The notes: generated by a model not told the origin, from the sequence alone. A DNA stretch of 64,000 nt from Rhodoluna limnophila (GCF_005845365.1 NZ_CP040509.1:310001-374000), one strand, 5' to 3'. Positions 1 through 10,434 are shown, counted from the stretch's first letter. Program-made: numbers and translations.

Positions 1-431
1 GAGGCTGCGACCGGGAAATTGGTCAGGGTGGTCAATGCAAAAGCACCAGAAGTGGTGTTTACGGCAAACCAGCCGATTCCGGCAACCAGGGTTGAGGTTC
101 CGGCAGGCAAAATGTTGCCGCGCAAACCAAATGCTGAACGGCTGATGACCATCTGTGGTACACCGTGGCGTGGGCCCCAGCTACTGAACCAGCCGTGGGT
201 GATTGCGGCTAGACCGTTACCCAGAGCCAGCGCCAAAATGGCCTGCCATACGTTTAGACCTGCAAAAACAGCAAGTGCACCGATAAAAATGGTTGCGAAC
301 TCAAGGTTCGGAGACGACCAGACAGTGAACAGATGCCACGCCTTGCCGTGACGCTCAGCCGCCGGAATTGGGGCTACGTCGTTGGTTTCGATTGAGGTTG
401 CCTTTGCAGAGCCTGTAGATGTTTGAGACAT
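1..431 (-). CDS. NCS1-family nucleobase:cation symporter (purine/cytosine permease-like), 5' part only
   Basis: About 143 N-terminal residues are visible on the minus strand; the rest lies outside the window. After a polar N-terminus the protein has a hydrophobic segment followed by the NCS1-type pattern with GNGLAAITHGWFSSWGPRHG and then PQMVISRSAFGLRGN. NCS1 proteins take up nucleobases, allantoin or hydantoins with Na+ or H+; the substrate cannot be told from this fragment. I chose the ATG at 429-431 because a TATGTT -10-like hexamer (439-444) lies 7 nt upstream, fitting a leaderless mRNA. An in-frame ATG at 443 is the alternative. It is divergent from the SprT-like gene. Confidence 0.75.
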   Translation of the reverse strand, partial: MSQTSTGSAKATSIETNDVAPIPAAERHGKAWHLFTVWSSPNLEFATIFIGALAVFAGLNVWQAILALALGNGLAAITHGWFSSWGPRHGVPQMVISRSAFGLRGNILPAGTSTLVAGIGWFAVNTTSGAFALTTLTNFPVAA

Positions 432-547
432 AACTGAAAACATAGCGAGAAAATTCACAGGAAATTCACATTTTTCTAAAATTGCTCCGGTATTTACAAG
501 CACTTAATAATCGCCAGTGCCAGCGGCCTAAGTAGTGTTGAAGAACC

Positions 548-1210
548 ATGACTTATCAGGATGAACTGCTGGCGCCACTGATTACCGATGAGAGCCTGCT
601 AATTGAATTTCTGACCAAGCACTTTGACCAAAAAACTGACGAAGTAATCAAAACCGCGGTGTCAATAGACGACTTTCCGGTTATCGCGCGACTCGAAAAT
701 GTTGGGTTTCAAGTGGGTCGGCAATTTAGTCAGGGAAAAGTCCGCATGATCCGCATGTCCTGTGACCGATACGACTTTGTTCGACTCATGGCTGAGACCA
801 AAATGGCCGAATTTCTTGATATCACAATCTGGAGTTTTGCTTTTGACAGCGCAAAACGCAGGGCTGGTCTCTGCAATTACACCGACAAGCGCATATCGGT
901 CTCACGTTACTTGGTCGATATCCACAGCCTTGACGAGACTATGCAGGTGGTTTTGCACGAGATAGCCCACGCGATATGCGGCAAATCAGCTGGGCACGGC
1001 AAACTTTGGCTTGGTACCGCAAAGCAGATTGGCTATCGTGCCGAAAAGTTCACCGGCCGAGAGATTGCCGAAGAAACCGCAGCCTGGATTGGAACCTGCC
1101 CTCAGGGGCATACCCACTATCGGTATCGGCGCCCAGCTCGCGAGTTGAGCTGCGGCGTGTGTGGCCGAGGTTTTTCTAAACGGCACCTGATTCAATGGCG
1201 GCCTCGATAA
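548..1210 (+). CDS. SprT-like zinc metalloprotease with N-terminal extension
   Basis: 220 residues. The SprT-like domain covers about residues 85-205. It has the zinc/active-site signature H137-E138-x2-H141 (HEIAH), a third ligand candidate H150 in GHGKLW, and a C-terminal zinc ribbon, C184-x3-H188 with C202-x2-C205. SprT/Spartan-like proteins are intracellular proteases; the eukaryotic members cut DNA-protein crosslinks, and the bacterial role is poorly defined. Family members usually have 150-160 residues and begin near W95. The first ~80 residues are therefore extra, and an in-frame ATG at 788 would give a near-standard protein. No strong SD precedes either start. A TAGTGT hexamer at 533-538 could serve the longer start. 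The 3' end overlaps the convergent crtEb by 35 bp. Confidence 0.8.
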   Translation: MTYQDELLAPLITDESLLIEFLTKHFDQKTDEVIKTAVSIDDFPVIARLENVGFQVGRQFSQGKVRMIRMSCDRYDFVRLMAETKMAEFLDITIWSFAFDSAKRRAGLCNYTDKRISVSRYLVDIHSLDETMQVVLHEIAHAICGKSAGHGKLWLGTAKQIGYRAEKFTGREIAEETAAWIGTCPQGHTHYRYRRPARELSCGVCGRGFSKRHLIQWRPR

Positions 1211-2051
1211 CAAACTGGGTGACCACAAAGCCGGCAAAAAAGTTCAACCAGATAAACCTTTTCCAACCTCGGTTAGCCGATTCACAGGTTTCATCGGTGA
1301 TGTTCCAGAAACGACCCACCACTACTAGGTATGGAATGGCCGCTATCGCAACCCACGATGCATTGCCGCCGACTGCGAGTAGTAGCAAGCCAGCGAGAAG
1401 ATACGCAGCGAAGGCAAAACGGGTAGTGAACCGAGCCCCCGTTTTGGTCGCAATCGAGTCAATATTGGCTTCGCGATCTGCCCGAACATCTTGAACCGCC
1501 CCAAAGGCGTGCGAGGCAATACCCCAAAGCCCGAAAGCCGCAATCAGAGCCAAAAGTTTTGGGTCAGCCAAATTGGCTCCGGCCAAAGCAGCCGCAAAAA
1601 CCATCGGCCCCACAAAATGCGCGGCCGAAGTTAGTGAATCCAAAAATGGGCGTTCCTTGAACCGGAGCCCTTTTGCGCTGTAGGCAACCACGCTAAAAAG
1701 CACCAGCAATAACCAAGCGTTGGATGCTAGGTTGCCAACCCAAATCAGATACGCCACAAACGGAAGGCAGGCCAGAACCGAGCTCCAAAGGGTCAGCCGG
1801 TGCCACTTGGGAGCCAGAAGGGCCCCCTCAATTCCGCCCTTGCGCGGATTCCGCAGGTCACTCTCATAATCAAAGACGTCGTTGATTCCGTACATCAGCA
1901 GGTTGTAGGGAATTAAGAAGAATAGGGTTCCTAAAACAAGGGTCGCATCAATTGCCTGGGCTACAAACAGGTAGGTTGCGGCAAAAGGGTATGCGGTGTT
2001 TATCCACGAAATGGGCCTAGATGCCCAGAACAACTGACTTAGGGCCTCCAA
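1176..2051 (-). CDS. crtEb: Lycopene elongase / UbiA-family prenyltransferase
   Basis: 291 residues, a polytopic UbiA-fold membrane prenyltransferase. The Asp-rich motif NDVFDYESD that binds prenyl diphosphate-Mg2+ lies near residues 57-65. CrtEb adds C5 units to lycopene, giving flavuxanthin-type C50 carotenoids. Its place as last gene of crtB-crtI-crtYe-crtYf-crtEb matches the Corynebacterium glutamicum decaprenoxanthin cluster, which makes CrtEb more likely than a menaquinone or heme prenyltransferase. The start overlaps the end of crtYf by 13 bp, suggesting translational coupling. The stop end overlaps the convergent SprT-like gene by 35 bp. Confidence 0.88.
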   Translation of the reverse strand: MEALSQLFWASRPISWINTAYPFAATYLFVAQAIDATLVLGTLFFLIPYNLLMYGINDVFDYESDLRNPRKGGIEGALLAPKWHRLTLWSSVLACLPFVAYLIWVGNLASNAWLLLVLFSVVAYSAKGLRFKERPFLDSLTSAAHFVGPMVFAAALAGANLADPKLLALIAAFGLWGIASHAFGAVQDVRADREANIDSIATKTGARFTTRFAFAAYLLAGLLLLAVGGNASWVAIAAIPYLVVVGRFWNITDETCESANRGWKRFIWLNFFAGFVVTQFVIEAAIESGAV

Positions 2052-2335
2052 CGCAGGCCCCGAGTAATTTCAATTGCAATCGAAATCAATAGGGGAGCCA
2101 CCAGTGAATAGGCAAAATCCTCGATTGGGGCGTAGCCCAGTTTGATTCCACTAATCAGAGATTCGTCGTACTCCACAATGCCGCTGCCCACAATCAGGTT
2201 GTCAAAAATGGCTGTGGCAACCAGCAATACAGCCGTTGCTAACCCAATTGCGCGCCAAGGTAATTTTTTGAATACTGGGAGGCTGGCCAGAAAAACCGCA
2301 CCGACAAAAATGAGATTTAGTGTCAGATAGTTCAT
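2039..2335 (-). CDS. crtYf: C50 carotenoid cyclase subunit CrtYf (lycopene cyclase domain)
   Basis: 98 residues with three predicted membrane helices, the size of one half of a heterodimeric lycopene/C50-carotenoid cyclase. The cyclase motif appears as APIEDFAYS near residues 69-77; the acidic PIEDF element is conserved in CrtYf/CrtYd-type subunits. It should pair with CrtYe to close ionone rings on the elongated carotenoid. Its ATG overlaps the crtYe stop by 4 bp (ATGA) and its end overlaps crtEb by 13 bp. The e/f assignment rests on gene order relative to C. glutamicum; ring type (beta, gamma or epsilon) cannot be read from the sequence. Confidence 0.85.
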   Translation of the reverse strand: MNYLTLNLIFVGAVFLASLPVFKKLPWRAIGLATAVLLVATAIFDNLIVGSGIVEYDESLISGIKLGYAPIEDFAYSLVAPLLISIAIEITRGLRWRP

Positions 2336-2655
2336 TTGCCAGCCTTTCGGCCGAACGCCTTGAGGAGCAGGAGGGCGCTGTAGCTGAGCAAGATAAGAAA
2401 AAATACCTCTTCGAGCGGGAGCTCTTCGGCAAGCAAAATCCCGGTTAGATAAGGCGCGTTGCCCCGAAAGAAAATACCCAGACTGATTCCAGCTAGGTCC
2501 CAGATCAAGAAAAATGCAACCGGCACCAAAATCATGCAGAGGTACCGTTTGGTTTTGGCAATCGCAAGCTCATGCTTGAAATCAAGGGCAGCTAGTCCTC
2601 CGATAGAGAACAGCAGCAGCCCCAGATAGATCAAACTCAACGAAGGCCCTTCCAC
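2332..2655 (-). CDS. crtYe: C50 carotenoid cyclase subunit CrtYe (lycopene cyclase domain)
   Basis: 107 residues with three hydrophobic segments. The cyclase motif is LPLEEVFFL near residues 78-86, the counterpart of PIEDF in the partner subunit. It is the first of two small cyclase genes and is expected to form a membrane heterodimer with CrtYf. The start lies 19 bp inside the crtI 3' end and the stop overlaps crtYf by 4 bp, so the three genes are probably translated together. Pairs of ~100-residue cyclase subunits, rather than one fused or CrtY-type enzyme, are typical of Gram-positive actinobacteria. Confidence 0.85.
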   Translation of the reverse strand: MEGPSLSLIYLGLLLFSIGGLAALDFKHELAIAKTKRYLCMILVPVAFFLIWDLAGISLGIFFRGNAPYLTGILLAEELPLEEVFFLILLSYSALLLLKAFGRKAGK

Positions 2656-4238
2656 CCGTTCTCGGCCACCGGCTTGATTTCATGCTTGATAGGTCCGGCA
2701 GAGCGGTCATCCACCAGTCTCTTGTAAACCAACTCAGCACCGATGAGGCACATCGGGAGTCCGATGCCCGGCAGGCTGTGGTGTCCGGCGTAGTAGAGCC
2801 CCTCGACCTTCTTGCTCTTGTTCTTCGGTCTGAAGAAGGCACTTTGGAACAGGGTGTGAGCCATGCCCAGTGCGGTTCCCGACCAGGCATTTAGGTCATC
2901 AACAAAGTCTTTTGGTCCCATGGTTCTGCGAACCACGATTCGCTCGGCCAAATCTGGAATCTCACACCACTCCGAGATCTGCTGGATGATGCGATCGGCC
3001 TCGGCCTCAAACTTGGCATCTCCGGCACCGTTTATTCCGCCGTTGCCAAGCTCAGGGTCGGCAGCGATCGGCACCAGTACGAATAGGTTTTCGTATCCTT
3101 CAGGAGCTACCGCTGGGTCAGTGATGCTCGGTGCGCAAATGTAGAGAGATGCAGGGTTAGGGATGACGCTCTTGGCTTTTTGTTTGCGCTTCTCAGCCGG
3201 AGTGCGGAAGACCTCTTTGAAGTTCTTTGCCCAGTCATCTGAGTAGAGAAGAGTGTGGTGATCAAGTTGCGGAAGCTTGCCCTTAACACCCAGGAACAGC
3301 AGCATTGCCGATGGGCCCGGCACCTTGTCTTCCCACCACTTTGCTGGCAGGGTCTGGTCCTTTGAGTCAAGCAGCTGGGTCTCAATGTGGTGCAGATCAG
3401 CGTTGCCCACGACGACATCGGCGCTGTAGAAAACATCGCCCACGTTTACTCCGGCAACGTGGCCATCGATGGTCTGAATCTTGGTGACCTTGGAGTTGGT
3501 GTGAATCTCAACCCCGTGCTGCTTAGCCAGGCGCTCAATAGCCTCAATGACTGTGTAAAAACCGCCCATTGGGTAGAAGACTCCGACATTCATGTCTACG
3601 TGAGTCATCAGGTGGTACATGCTTGGGGTGTCGTAAGGAGAGGCGCCCAAGAAAACTGCCGGAAAGTTCAAAATCTTGCGCAGTCTGGCGTCGGTTACGT
3701 GCTGGCCGGCAAATTTATCCAATGGCATGATCAGGTGCTTGATGAAGCGGCCCGCACGCGCAAGAACCTCTGGGTGAACAAAAGATTTTGCGTTCTGAAA
3801 GTTGGTGTACAAGAAGTGCTTGATCGAGAGCTTGTAGGCGTCTTCGGCCGAGTCGATGTAGGCCTGCAGGCGCTCGCCGGAGCCTGGTTCAATGGCGTCG
3901 AACAACACTTTGTTATCGGCAAGGTTTTCACGAATGATTAGCTTGTCGCCAAAACCCTCGTTGCGAGTTTGATAGGCCGGGTCAAGGCGCACCAGGTTCA
4001 GTTCTTGGCTGGCGCTGGTGCCCATCAGTTTGAAGAATTGGTCAAACGCATCCGGCATCAGGTACCAAGAAGGTCCCATGTCGAACTTGAAGCCGTCTTT
4101 CTCCCAAATGTAGGCTCGGCCGCCAACCTTCTCACGCGCTTCGAGCAGGGTGACCTTCATGCCAGCCTTGGCTAGCAGTGCGGCAGTCGCTAGTCCCGCA
4201 ATTCCGCCACCTACAACTACTGCAGTCTTTTGGGTCAT
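2637..4238 (-). CDS. crtI: Phytoene desaturase
   Basis: 533 residues. The N-terminus has the FAD-binding Rossmann motif GGGIAGLATAALLAKAGMKV followed by an acidic residue. The C-terminus has the CrtI signature GLYYAGHHSLPGIGLPMCLI. The enzyme desaturates phytoene to lycopene at the membrane. I place the start at the ATG 4236-4238 rather than an upstream codon because it shares one base with the crtB stop (TAATG), a usual coupling arrangement, and because the next residues (MTQKTAVVVGG) fit the family N-terminus. It overlaps crtYe downstream by 19 bp. Confidence 0.93.
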   Translation of the reverse strand: MTQKTAVVVGGGIAGLATAALLAKAGMKVTLLEAREKVGGRAYIWEKDGFKFDMGPSWYLMPDAFDQFFKLMGTSASQELNLVRLDPAYQTRNEGFGDKLIIRENLADNKVLFDAIEPGSGERLQAYIDSAEDAYKLSIKHFLYTNFQNAKSFVHPEVLARAGRFIKHLIMPLDKFAGQHVTDARLRKILNFPAVFLGASPYDTPSMYHLMTHVDMNVGVFYPMGGFYTVIEAIERLAKQHGVEIHTNSKVTKIQTIDGHVAGVNVGDVFYSADVVVGNADLHHIETQLLDSKDQTLPAKWWEDKVPGPSAMLLFLGVKGKLPQLDHHTLLYSDDWAKNFKEVFRTPAEKRKQKAKSVIPNPASLYICAPSITDPAVAPEGYENLFVLVPIAADPELGNGGINGAGDAKFEAEADRIIQQISEWCEIPDLAERIVVRRTMGPKDFVDDLNAWSGTALGMAHTLFQSAFFRPKNKSKKVEGLYYAGHHSLPGIGLPMCLIGAELVYKRLVDDRSAGPIKHEIKPVAENGWKGLR

Positions 4239-5131
4239 TACGGTACAACTCCGATCCAAGCTTTGATGAGAATTACAAGTTTTTTGCCGTTTGAAACTCT
4301 GATGCGTTCACTAATCAGGGTTTCGGCTGGCGTTGCCATGATCTTTCGGTTCAGCTCATCAAAAAACATCTGCGCCGCCGCCACAGCCTTTCGTGAAGAC
4401 TTAGGCAGTTTTTTTAGCACCGATGAACTCACTTTGAGATCTTCTTGGATGTCAACCACTAATCGGTGTTTTTCTTCCTCGTTGAATGAGGCAACATTCA
4501 CACCCGGAAAGTAGGACCGACCCAGTTTTTGAAAGTCAGCTGCCAAGTCACGCAAAAAGTTGACCTTTTGGAACGCTGCGCCAAGTGCACGTGCGCCGCG
4601 AACAAATTCGGCTTTTTCGTGAGCGGTCAGGTCGAGTTCCATCAGATAAACCTCGAGGCACATCAGCCCCACAACCTCAGCCGAACCGTAAACGTACTTG
4701 TCAAAACCGGCCTGGTCGTATTCGCGGTTATCGATGTCCATGCGCATCGAGGTAAAAAACGGCTCAATAATCTCGCGCTTGATGCCAGAGAGGCGGGCTG
4801 TGTGTGCAAAGGCGTGTACCACCAGGTTGGTGCTGAATCCTGACTCAATGGCCAGGTATGTTTCAGCCTCAAGTTGGTCAAGGGCATGTTGCGTATAGCC
4901 GGGCTGGGTGCCCTGCAGTGCTTCGTCGGCGGCACCATCAACAATCTCGTCGGCTACCCGCACCAGTGCGTAAATGTTGCGAATGTGCACCCGGATTTGT
5001 TTACCCACGAGCTTGGTCGCCCAACCAAAAGAGGTTGAGTAGGCACCGATTACTTCAGCGGCCGCAAGTTCAGCCGCGCGAGTGTATTGCTGCAGGCTGC
5101 TGGGCTTTTGTTTTCTGGCAATCAAATCCAC
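4238..5131 (-). CDS. crtB: Phytoene synthase
   Basis: 297 residues of the squalene/phytoene synthase fold. It carries both Asp-rich motifs: DEIVD in RVADEIVDGA (about residues 61-65) and NFLRDLAADFQKLGRSYFP (about 192-210). It joins two GGPP molecules into phytoene. It is the first gene of the operon as seen here. A GGPP synthase gene (crtE), which heads many actinobacterial clusters, is missing, because ilvD begins 44 bp away on the other strand. The start is a GTG. A TAGCCT -10-like hexamer (5138-5143) lies 6 nt upstream, so the transcript is probably leaderless. Confidence 0.92.
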   Translation of the reverse strand: MDLIARKQKPSSLQQYTRAAELAAAEVIGAYSTSFGWATKLVGKQIRVHIRNIYALVRVADEIVDGAADEALQGTQPGYTQHALDQLEAETYLAIESGFSTNLVVHAFAHTARLSGIKREIIEPFFTSMRMDIDNREYDQAGFDKYVYGSAEVVGLMCLEVYLMELDLTAHEKAEFVRGARALGAAFQKVNFLRDLAADFQKLGRSYFPGVNVASFNEEEKHRLVVDIQEDLKVSSSVLKKLPKSSRKAVAAAQMFFDELNRKIMATPAETLISERIRVSNGKKLVILIKAWIGVVP

Positions 5132-5137
5132 TCCATT

Positions 5138-5168
5138 AGGCTACCGCCAACTGTGAGAAAGATAGACT
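5138..5168. promoter_or_regulatory. Divergent leaderless promoters for crtB (-) and ilvD (+)
   Basis: Only 44 bp separate the start codons. On the minus strand TAGCCT (5138-5143) is 6 nt from the crtB GTG. On the plus strand TAGACT (5163-5168) is 7 nt from the ilvD ATG. Both distances place the transcription start at the first base of the start codon. I see no convincing -35 for either. Inferred from spacing only. Confidence 0.55.
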
Positions 5169-5175
5169 TGATCCT

Positions 5176-6867
5176 ATGTCTGCAGATATGAAACCGCGTT
5201 CACGCGACGTAACCGATGGTATTGAAAAAGCTGCCTCTCGAGGCATGCTCCGTGCAGTTGGCATGGGAGACGAAGACTGGGTAAAGCCTCAGATCGGCGT
5301 TGCTTCATCTTGGAGCGAAGTCACCCCTTGCAACCTTTCATTGGACCGACTGGCTGACGCCACCAAGCAGGGTGTCCACGCCGCTGGTGGTTACCCACTC
5401 GAATTCGGCACCATCTCGGTTTCAGACGGCATCTCGATGGGTCACGAGGGCATGCACTTCTCGTTGGTCTCTCGCGAGGTTATCGCTGACTCGGTTGAGA
5501 CTGTGATGCAGGCCGAGCGTCTTGACGGTTCGGTGCTGCTTGCCGGTTGTGACAAGTCACTGCCAGGCATGCTTATGGCTGCAGCCCGCCTAAACCTTTC
5601 ATCGGTGTTCTTGTATGCCGGTTCGATTATGCCTGGCTGGGTAAAGCTCGAGTCTGGCGAAGAAAAGCAAGTCACCATCATCGATGCTTTTGAAGCGGTT
5701 GGCGCCTGCAAGGCTGGCAAGATGTCTGAAGAAGACCTAGGCCGTATTGAGCGCGCAATCTGCCCGGGAGAGGGCGCCTGTGGCGGTATGTACACCGCAA
5801 ACACCATGGCTTCAGCTGCCGAGGCGCTGGGCATGAGCCTTCCTGGTTCAGCAGCCCCACCGGCTGTTGACCGCCGCCGTGATGTCTGGGCACACCGCTC
5901 AGGAGAGGCAGTTGTAAACCTTCTGCGCCTCGGTATCACCGCTCGTGACATCTTGACCAAGAAGGCGTTTGAGAACGCGATTGCCGTAACCATGGCATTC
6001 GGTGGTTCAACCAATGCAGTTCTTCACCTATTGGCTATTGCCCGCGAGGCAGAGGTTGACCTAACCCTCGATGACTTCAACCGCATCGCAGACAAGGTTC
6101 CACACCTCGGTGACCTAAAGCCATTCGGTCAGTTTGTTATGACCGACGTTGACCGTGTTGGTGGCGTGCCAGTAGTCATGAAGGCGCTCCTTGACGCTGG
6201 GCTAATTCACGGCGATGCACTAACCGTTACCGGTAAGACCGTTGCCGAGAACCTTGCTGGAATCAACCCACCTGACCCAGACGGCAAAATCATCCGTGAA
6301 CTACAGAACCCAATCCACAAGACTGGCGGCATCTCGATCCTCAAGGGTTCGATGGCTCCAGAGGGTGCTGTTGTTAAGACCGCAGGTTTTGACCTAGAAG
6401 AGTTCACCGGCCCAGCTCGCGTGTTTGAGCGTGAGCGCGCCGCAATGGATGCCCTAACCGAAGGCAAGATTGCCGCGGGTGACGTAGTGGTTATTCGCTA
6501 CGAAGGCCCGAAGGGTGGCCCGGGCATGCGTGAAATGCTTGCAATCACCGGCGCAATTAAGGGTGCAGGTTTGGGCAAGGATGTTCTACTATTGACTGAC
6601 GGACGATTCTCAGGCGGCACAACCGGCCTTTGCATCGGACACATTGCACCAGAGGCCACCGAAGGTGGACCAATTGCTCTGGTTCGCGATGGCGACTTGA
6701 TTCGAGTCAACATCGCTTCTCGATCGCTCGAACTACTCGTTGAGCCTGAAGAGTTGGCTGCCCGCAAGCAAACATGGCAGTCTCTTCCACCGCGCTATAC
6801 CCGAGGCGTTCTCGCGAAATACTCAAAGCTCGTGCACTCTGCAGCAGAGGGCGCTTACTGCGGCTAA
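5176..6867 (+). CDS. ilvD: Dihydroxy-acid dehydratase
   Basis: 563 residues, full length. It carries the IlvD/Edd signatures: the Fe-S ligand Cys in [29 protein letters not shown] with a second Cys ligand, and [20 protein letters not shown] near the C-terminus. It dehydrates 2,3-dihydroxyisovalerate and 2,3-dihydroxy-3-methylvalerate, the third common step of valine and isoleucine synthesis, using an iron-sulfur cluster. It is first of ilvD-ilvB-ilvN-ilvC, with a 57-bp gap to ilvB. There is no room for a leader-peptide attenuator upstream because the mRNA appears leaderless. Confidence 0.96.
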   Translation: MSADMKPRSRDVTDGIEKAASRGMLRAVGMGDEDWVKPQIGVASSWSEVTPCNLSLDRLADATKQGVHAAGGYPLEFGTISVSDGISMGHEGMHFSLVSREVIADSVETVMQAERLDGSVLLAGCDKSLPGMLMAAARLNLSSVFLYAGSIMPGWVKLESGEEKQVTIIDAFEAVGACKAGKMSEEDLGRIERAICPGEGACGGMYTANTMASAAEALGMSLPGSAAPPAVDRRRDVWAHRSGEAVVNLLRLGITARDILTKKAFENAIAVTMAFGGSTNAVLHLLAIAREAEVDLTLDDFNRIADKVPHLGDLKPFGQFVMTDVDRVGGVPVVMKALLDAGLIHGDALTVTGKTVAENLAGINPPDPDGKIIRELQNPIHKTGGISILKGSMAPEGAVVKTAGFDLEEFTGPARVFERERAAMDALTEGKIAAGDVVVIRYEGPKGGPGMREMLAITGAIKGAGLGKDVLLLTDGRFSGGTTGLCIGHIAPEATEGGPIALVRDGDLIRVNIASRSLELLVEPEELAARKQTWQSLPPRYTRGVLAKYSKLVHSAAEGAYCG

Positions 6868-6924
6868 TTCGCGTTCCACCGTCAGCCAATAGGTTGACGC
6901 TTGAAAGCTAATGAGAGAAATCAA

Positions 6925-8679
6925 ATGTCTAATGAGATTCTGACCGGCGCCCAGGCGATTGTTCGCAGCCTGGAGCTTCTCGGCATCGAGGACGTTTTTG
7001 GTCTGCCTGGTGGAGCAATTTTGCCTACCTACGACCCACTAATGGACTCGCAGAAAATTCGTCACATCCTGGTTCGTCACGAGCAGGGTGCAGGTCACGC
7101 AGCCGAAGGCTATGCGTCATCATCGGGCAAGCTCGGTGTCTGCATCGCAACCTCAGGGCCTGGAGCAACCAACCTAGTTACCGCGATTGCTGATGCCTAC
7201 ATGGACTCAGTTCCGCTGTTGGCTATCACCGGACAGGTGGGCTCAAAGCTCATCGGTACCGATGCTTTCCAAGAAGCAGACATCGTTGGTATCACCATGC
7301 CAATCACCAAGCACTCGTTCTTGGTGACCAAGGCTGAGGACATTCCTGAGACCATCGCAGCTGCAGTCATGATTGCTACCACCGGCCGCCCTGGTCCGGT
7401 TTTGGTTGACATCACTAAAGATGCTCAGCAGGGCAAGGCCGAATTTGTTTGGCCACCAAAGGTTGAGCTTGCTGGCTACAAGCCGGTTACTAAGCCGCAC
7501 GGCAAGCAGATTCAGGCAGCTGCCCAGCTAATCGCTGAGTCAAAGCGCCCGGTTCTGTACGTTGGTGGCGGTGTGGTTCGCGCTGGCGCTCACAAAGAAT
7601 TGCTAAAGCTTGCTGAGCTCATCGGTGCCCCAGTTGTAACCACTCTGATGGCCCGCGGTGCGTTCCCAGACTCACACAAGCAAAACCTCGGTATGCCTGG
7701 CATGCACGGAACTGTGCCTGCTGTGACCGCGCTGCAGAAGAGCGACTTGCTAATCACTCTTGGTGCACGCTTCGATGACCGAGTTACCGGAGACGTCAAG
7801 AGCTTTGCTGTTGGCGCCAAGGTTATCCACGTTGACATCGACCCAGCCGAGATTGGCAAGATCCGTTTTGCCGATGTTCCAATCGTGGGCGATGCCAAAG
7901 AAGTTATTACCGAGCTAAACGCTGAGATGGCGGCAACTCTAAAGACCACCAAGCTAGACATTGCCGAATGGTGGTCTTTCATTGATGGTTTGGTTGAGCG
8001 CTACCCACTCGGATACAGCCCAGCCGGAGACGGCAAGCTGTCTCCGCAGTATGTAATTCAGCGCGTCGGCGAATTGAGCGGCCCGGAGGCAATTTACGCT
8101 GCCGGCGTTGGTCAGCACCAGATGTGGTCAGCTCAGTTCATTAAGTACGAGCGCCCAAATGCCTGGCTTAACTCGGGCGGTGCCGGAACCATGGGTTACT
8201 CGGTTCCTGCCGCAATGGGTGCCAAGGTTGCCAATCCAGACCGCTTGGTCTGGGCTATCGACGGTGACGGTTGTTTCCAGATGACCAACCAAGAGTTGGC
8301 AACCTGTGCCATCAACAACATCCCAATCAAGGTTGCGTTGATCAACAACTCATCATTGGGAATGGTTCGCCAGTGGCAGACACTGTTCTACAACGAGCGC
8401 TACTCAAACACCGATCTTCACACCGGTACCGATGCCCTCATGATTCCAGACTTCGTGAAGTTGGCTGAGGCTTACGGCTGCCTAGGTATCCGTGTTGAAA
8501 AAGAAGAAGACATCGATGCAGCAATCAAGCTGGCCATCGAGACCAACGACCGCCCGGTTGTTATTGACTTCATCGTTAGCCGCGACGCCATGGTTTGGCC
8601 GATGGTTGCTGCCGGTCTATCAAACGACGCTGTTCAATATGCCCGCGATGCGGCTCCGATCTGGGATGGTGTTGAGTAA
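6925..8679 (+). CDS. ilvB: Acetolactate synthase, large catalytic subunit
   Basis: 584 residues from the ATG at 6925; an upstream in-frame TTG at 6901 is less likely because GAGAGAAA lies at SD distance before 6925. The ThDP-binding motif begins [15 protein letters not shown] and ends INNSSLGMV. The catalytic Glu region [14 protein letters not shown] is near residue 60. It condenses pyruvate with pyruvate or 2-oxobutyrate, the first common step of branched-chain synthesis. The stop codon directly abuts the ilvN ATG, so the two subunits are probably made in step. Confidence 0.96.
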   Translation: MSNEILTGAQAIVRSLELLGIEDVFGLPGGAILPTYDPLMDSQKIRHILVRHEQGAGHAAEGYASSSGKLGVCIATSGPGATNLVTAIADAYMDSVPLLAITGQVGSKLIGTDAFQEADIVGITMPITKHSFLVTKAEDIPETIAAAVMIATTGRPGPVLVDITKDAQQGKAEFVWPPKVELAGYKPVTKPHGKQIQAAAQLIAESKRPVLYVGGGVVRAGAHKELLKLAELIGAPVVTTLMARGAFPDSHKQNLGMPGMHGTVPAVTALQKSDLLITLGARFDDRVTGDVKSFAVGAKVIHVDIDPAEIGKIRFADVPIVGDAKEVITELNAEMAATLKTTKLDIAEWWSFIDGLVERYPLGYSPAGDGKLSPQYVIQRVGELSGPEAIYAAGVGQHQMWSAQFIKYERPNAWLNSGGAGTMGYSVPAAMGAKVANPDRLVWAIDGDGCFQMTNQELATCAINNIPIKVALINNSSLGMVRQWQTLFYNERYSNTDLHTGTDALMIPDFVKLAEAYGCLGIRVEKEEDIDAAIKLAIETNDRPVVIDFIVSRDAMVWPMVAAGLSNDAVQYARDAAPIWDGVE

Positions 8680-9186
8680 ATGTCTACACACGTACTTTCT
8701 CTGCTTGTAGAAGACAAGCCTGGAATCTTGACCCGCGTGGCTGCGCTTTTTGCTCGCCGCGGTTTCAACATCGAGTCTCTGGCTGTTGGTGTTAGTGAAA
8801 TTGAGGGTCTATCGCGAATCACTGTTGTGGTTGGTGTTGAGGGTGCTCCGCTCGAGCAGGTGACCAAGCAGTTGAACAAATTGATCAACGTAATCAAGGT
8901 TGTTGAGCTGGATGCCGATCAGGCGGTGCAGCGTGACCACATGTTGATCAAGGTAAAGACCGATGCGGTAACTCGCTCTCAGGTGCTTGAGGCAGTAACC
9001 TTGTTCCGTGCGCGCGTTATTGACGTAGTTAGCGATGCACTGATTATCGAGGTCACCGGCGACACTGCAAAGTGCGCAGCCTTCATCAAAGTTCTCGAAC
9101 CATTCGGCATCAAAGAATTGGTGCAGTCTGGCGTATTGGCAATGGGTCGCGGCTCAAAGTCAATCACCGAGAAGGTGCTCAAGTAA
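8680..9186 (+). CDS. ilvN: Acetolactate synthase, small regulatory subunit
   Basis: 168 residues. An N-terminal ACT domain (about residues 1-75) contains VEDKPGILTRVAALFARRGF, followed by NIESLAVG. The C-terminal half is the ALS small-subunit domain. The subunit activates IlvB and gives valine feedback inhibition. It begins on the base after the ilvB stop. ilvC follows after an 84-bp gap that has its own SD but no visible terminator, so read-through from ilvB to ilvC is likely. Confidence 0.96.
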   Translation: MSTHVLSLLVEDKPGILTRVAALFARRGFNIESLAVGVSEIEGLSRITVVVGVEGAPLEQVTKQLNKLINVIKVVELDADQAVQRDHMLIKVKTDAVTRSQVLEAVTLFRARVIDVVSDALIIEVTGDTAKCAAFIKVLEPFGIKELVQSGVLAMGRGSKSITEKVLK

Positions 9187-10296
<1,110 letters not shown>

Positions 10297-10323
10297 TTCG
10301 AGTCGCGTTCCGGTAGGAATCCT

Positions 10324-10356
10324 AAAGACCCCTCACTTCGGTGGGGGGTCTTTTTT
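10324..10356 (+). terminator. Rho-independent terminator after ilvC
   Basis: An AAGACCCCTCAC/GTGGGGGGTCTT stem closed by a TTCG tetraloop is followed by a run of six T. It ends the ilvDBNC transcript. Confidence 0.9.
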
Positions 10357-10416
10357 GTGCTCCCTTGGCGCCATGGCTATCCGAAAGCGGGAAGCGGACA
10401 GAATTTAGTTGTATGC

Positions 10417-10434
10417 TATACCCCTAGGGGTATA
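10417..10434. promoter_or_regulatory. CsoR/CstR-type operator upstream of the Cys-rich peptide gene
   Basis: TATACCCCTAGGGGTATA is a perfect 18-bp inverted repeat, the form expected for CsoR-family operators (an AT-flanked C-run facing a G-run). A TACAAT -10 candidate overlaps its right end (10433-10438), and TTGTAT at 10409-10414 is a weak -35 with 18-bp spacing. A bound repressor would sit across the promoter. The only other such site I see is at 15305-15320, beside the CsoR-family gene; the two share the right half GGGGTATACAA. Confidence 0.75.

Noticed and set aside
19-351. Open frame on the plus strand, about 110 codons
   Set aside because: It is antisense to the NCS1 permease fragment, which has clear family motifs; the plus-strand translation has none.
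548-787. The N-terminal part of the SprT-like protein (GFQVGRQF) reminded me of TRAPP/Bet3-type vesicle proteins
   Set aside because: Only a few residues match and no other TRAPP feature is visible; not reported as homology.
3387-3941. Plus-strand open frame of 184 codons inside crtI
   Set aside because: Antisense to crtI, which is strongly supported by Rossmann and C-terminal motifs.
5442-6014. Minus-strand open frame of 190 codons inside ilvD
   Set aside because: Shadow of the GC-skewed codon pattern of ilvD; no SD and no recognisable motif.
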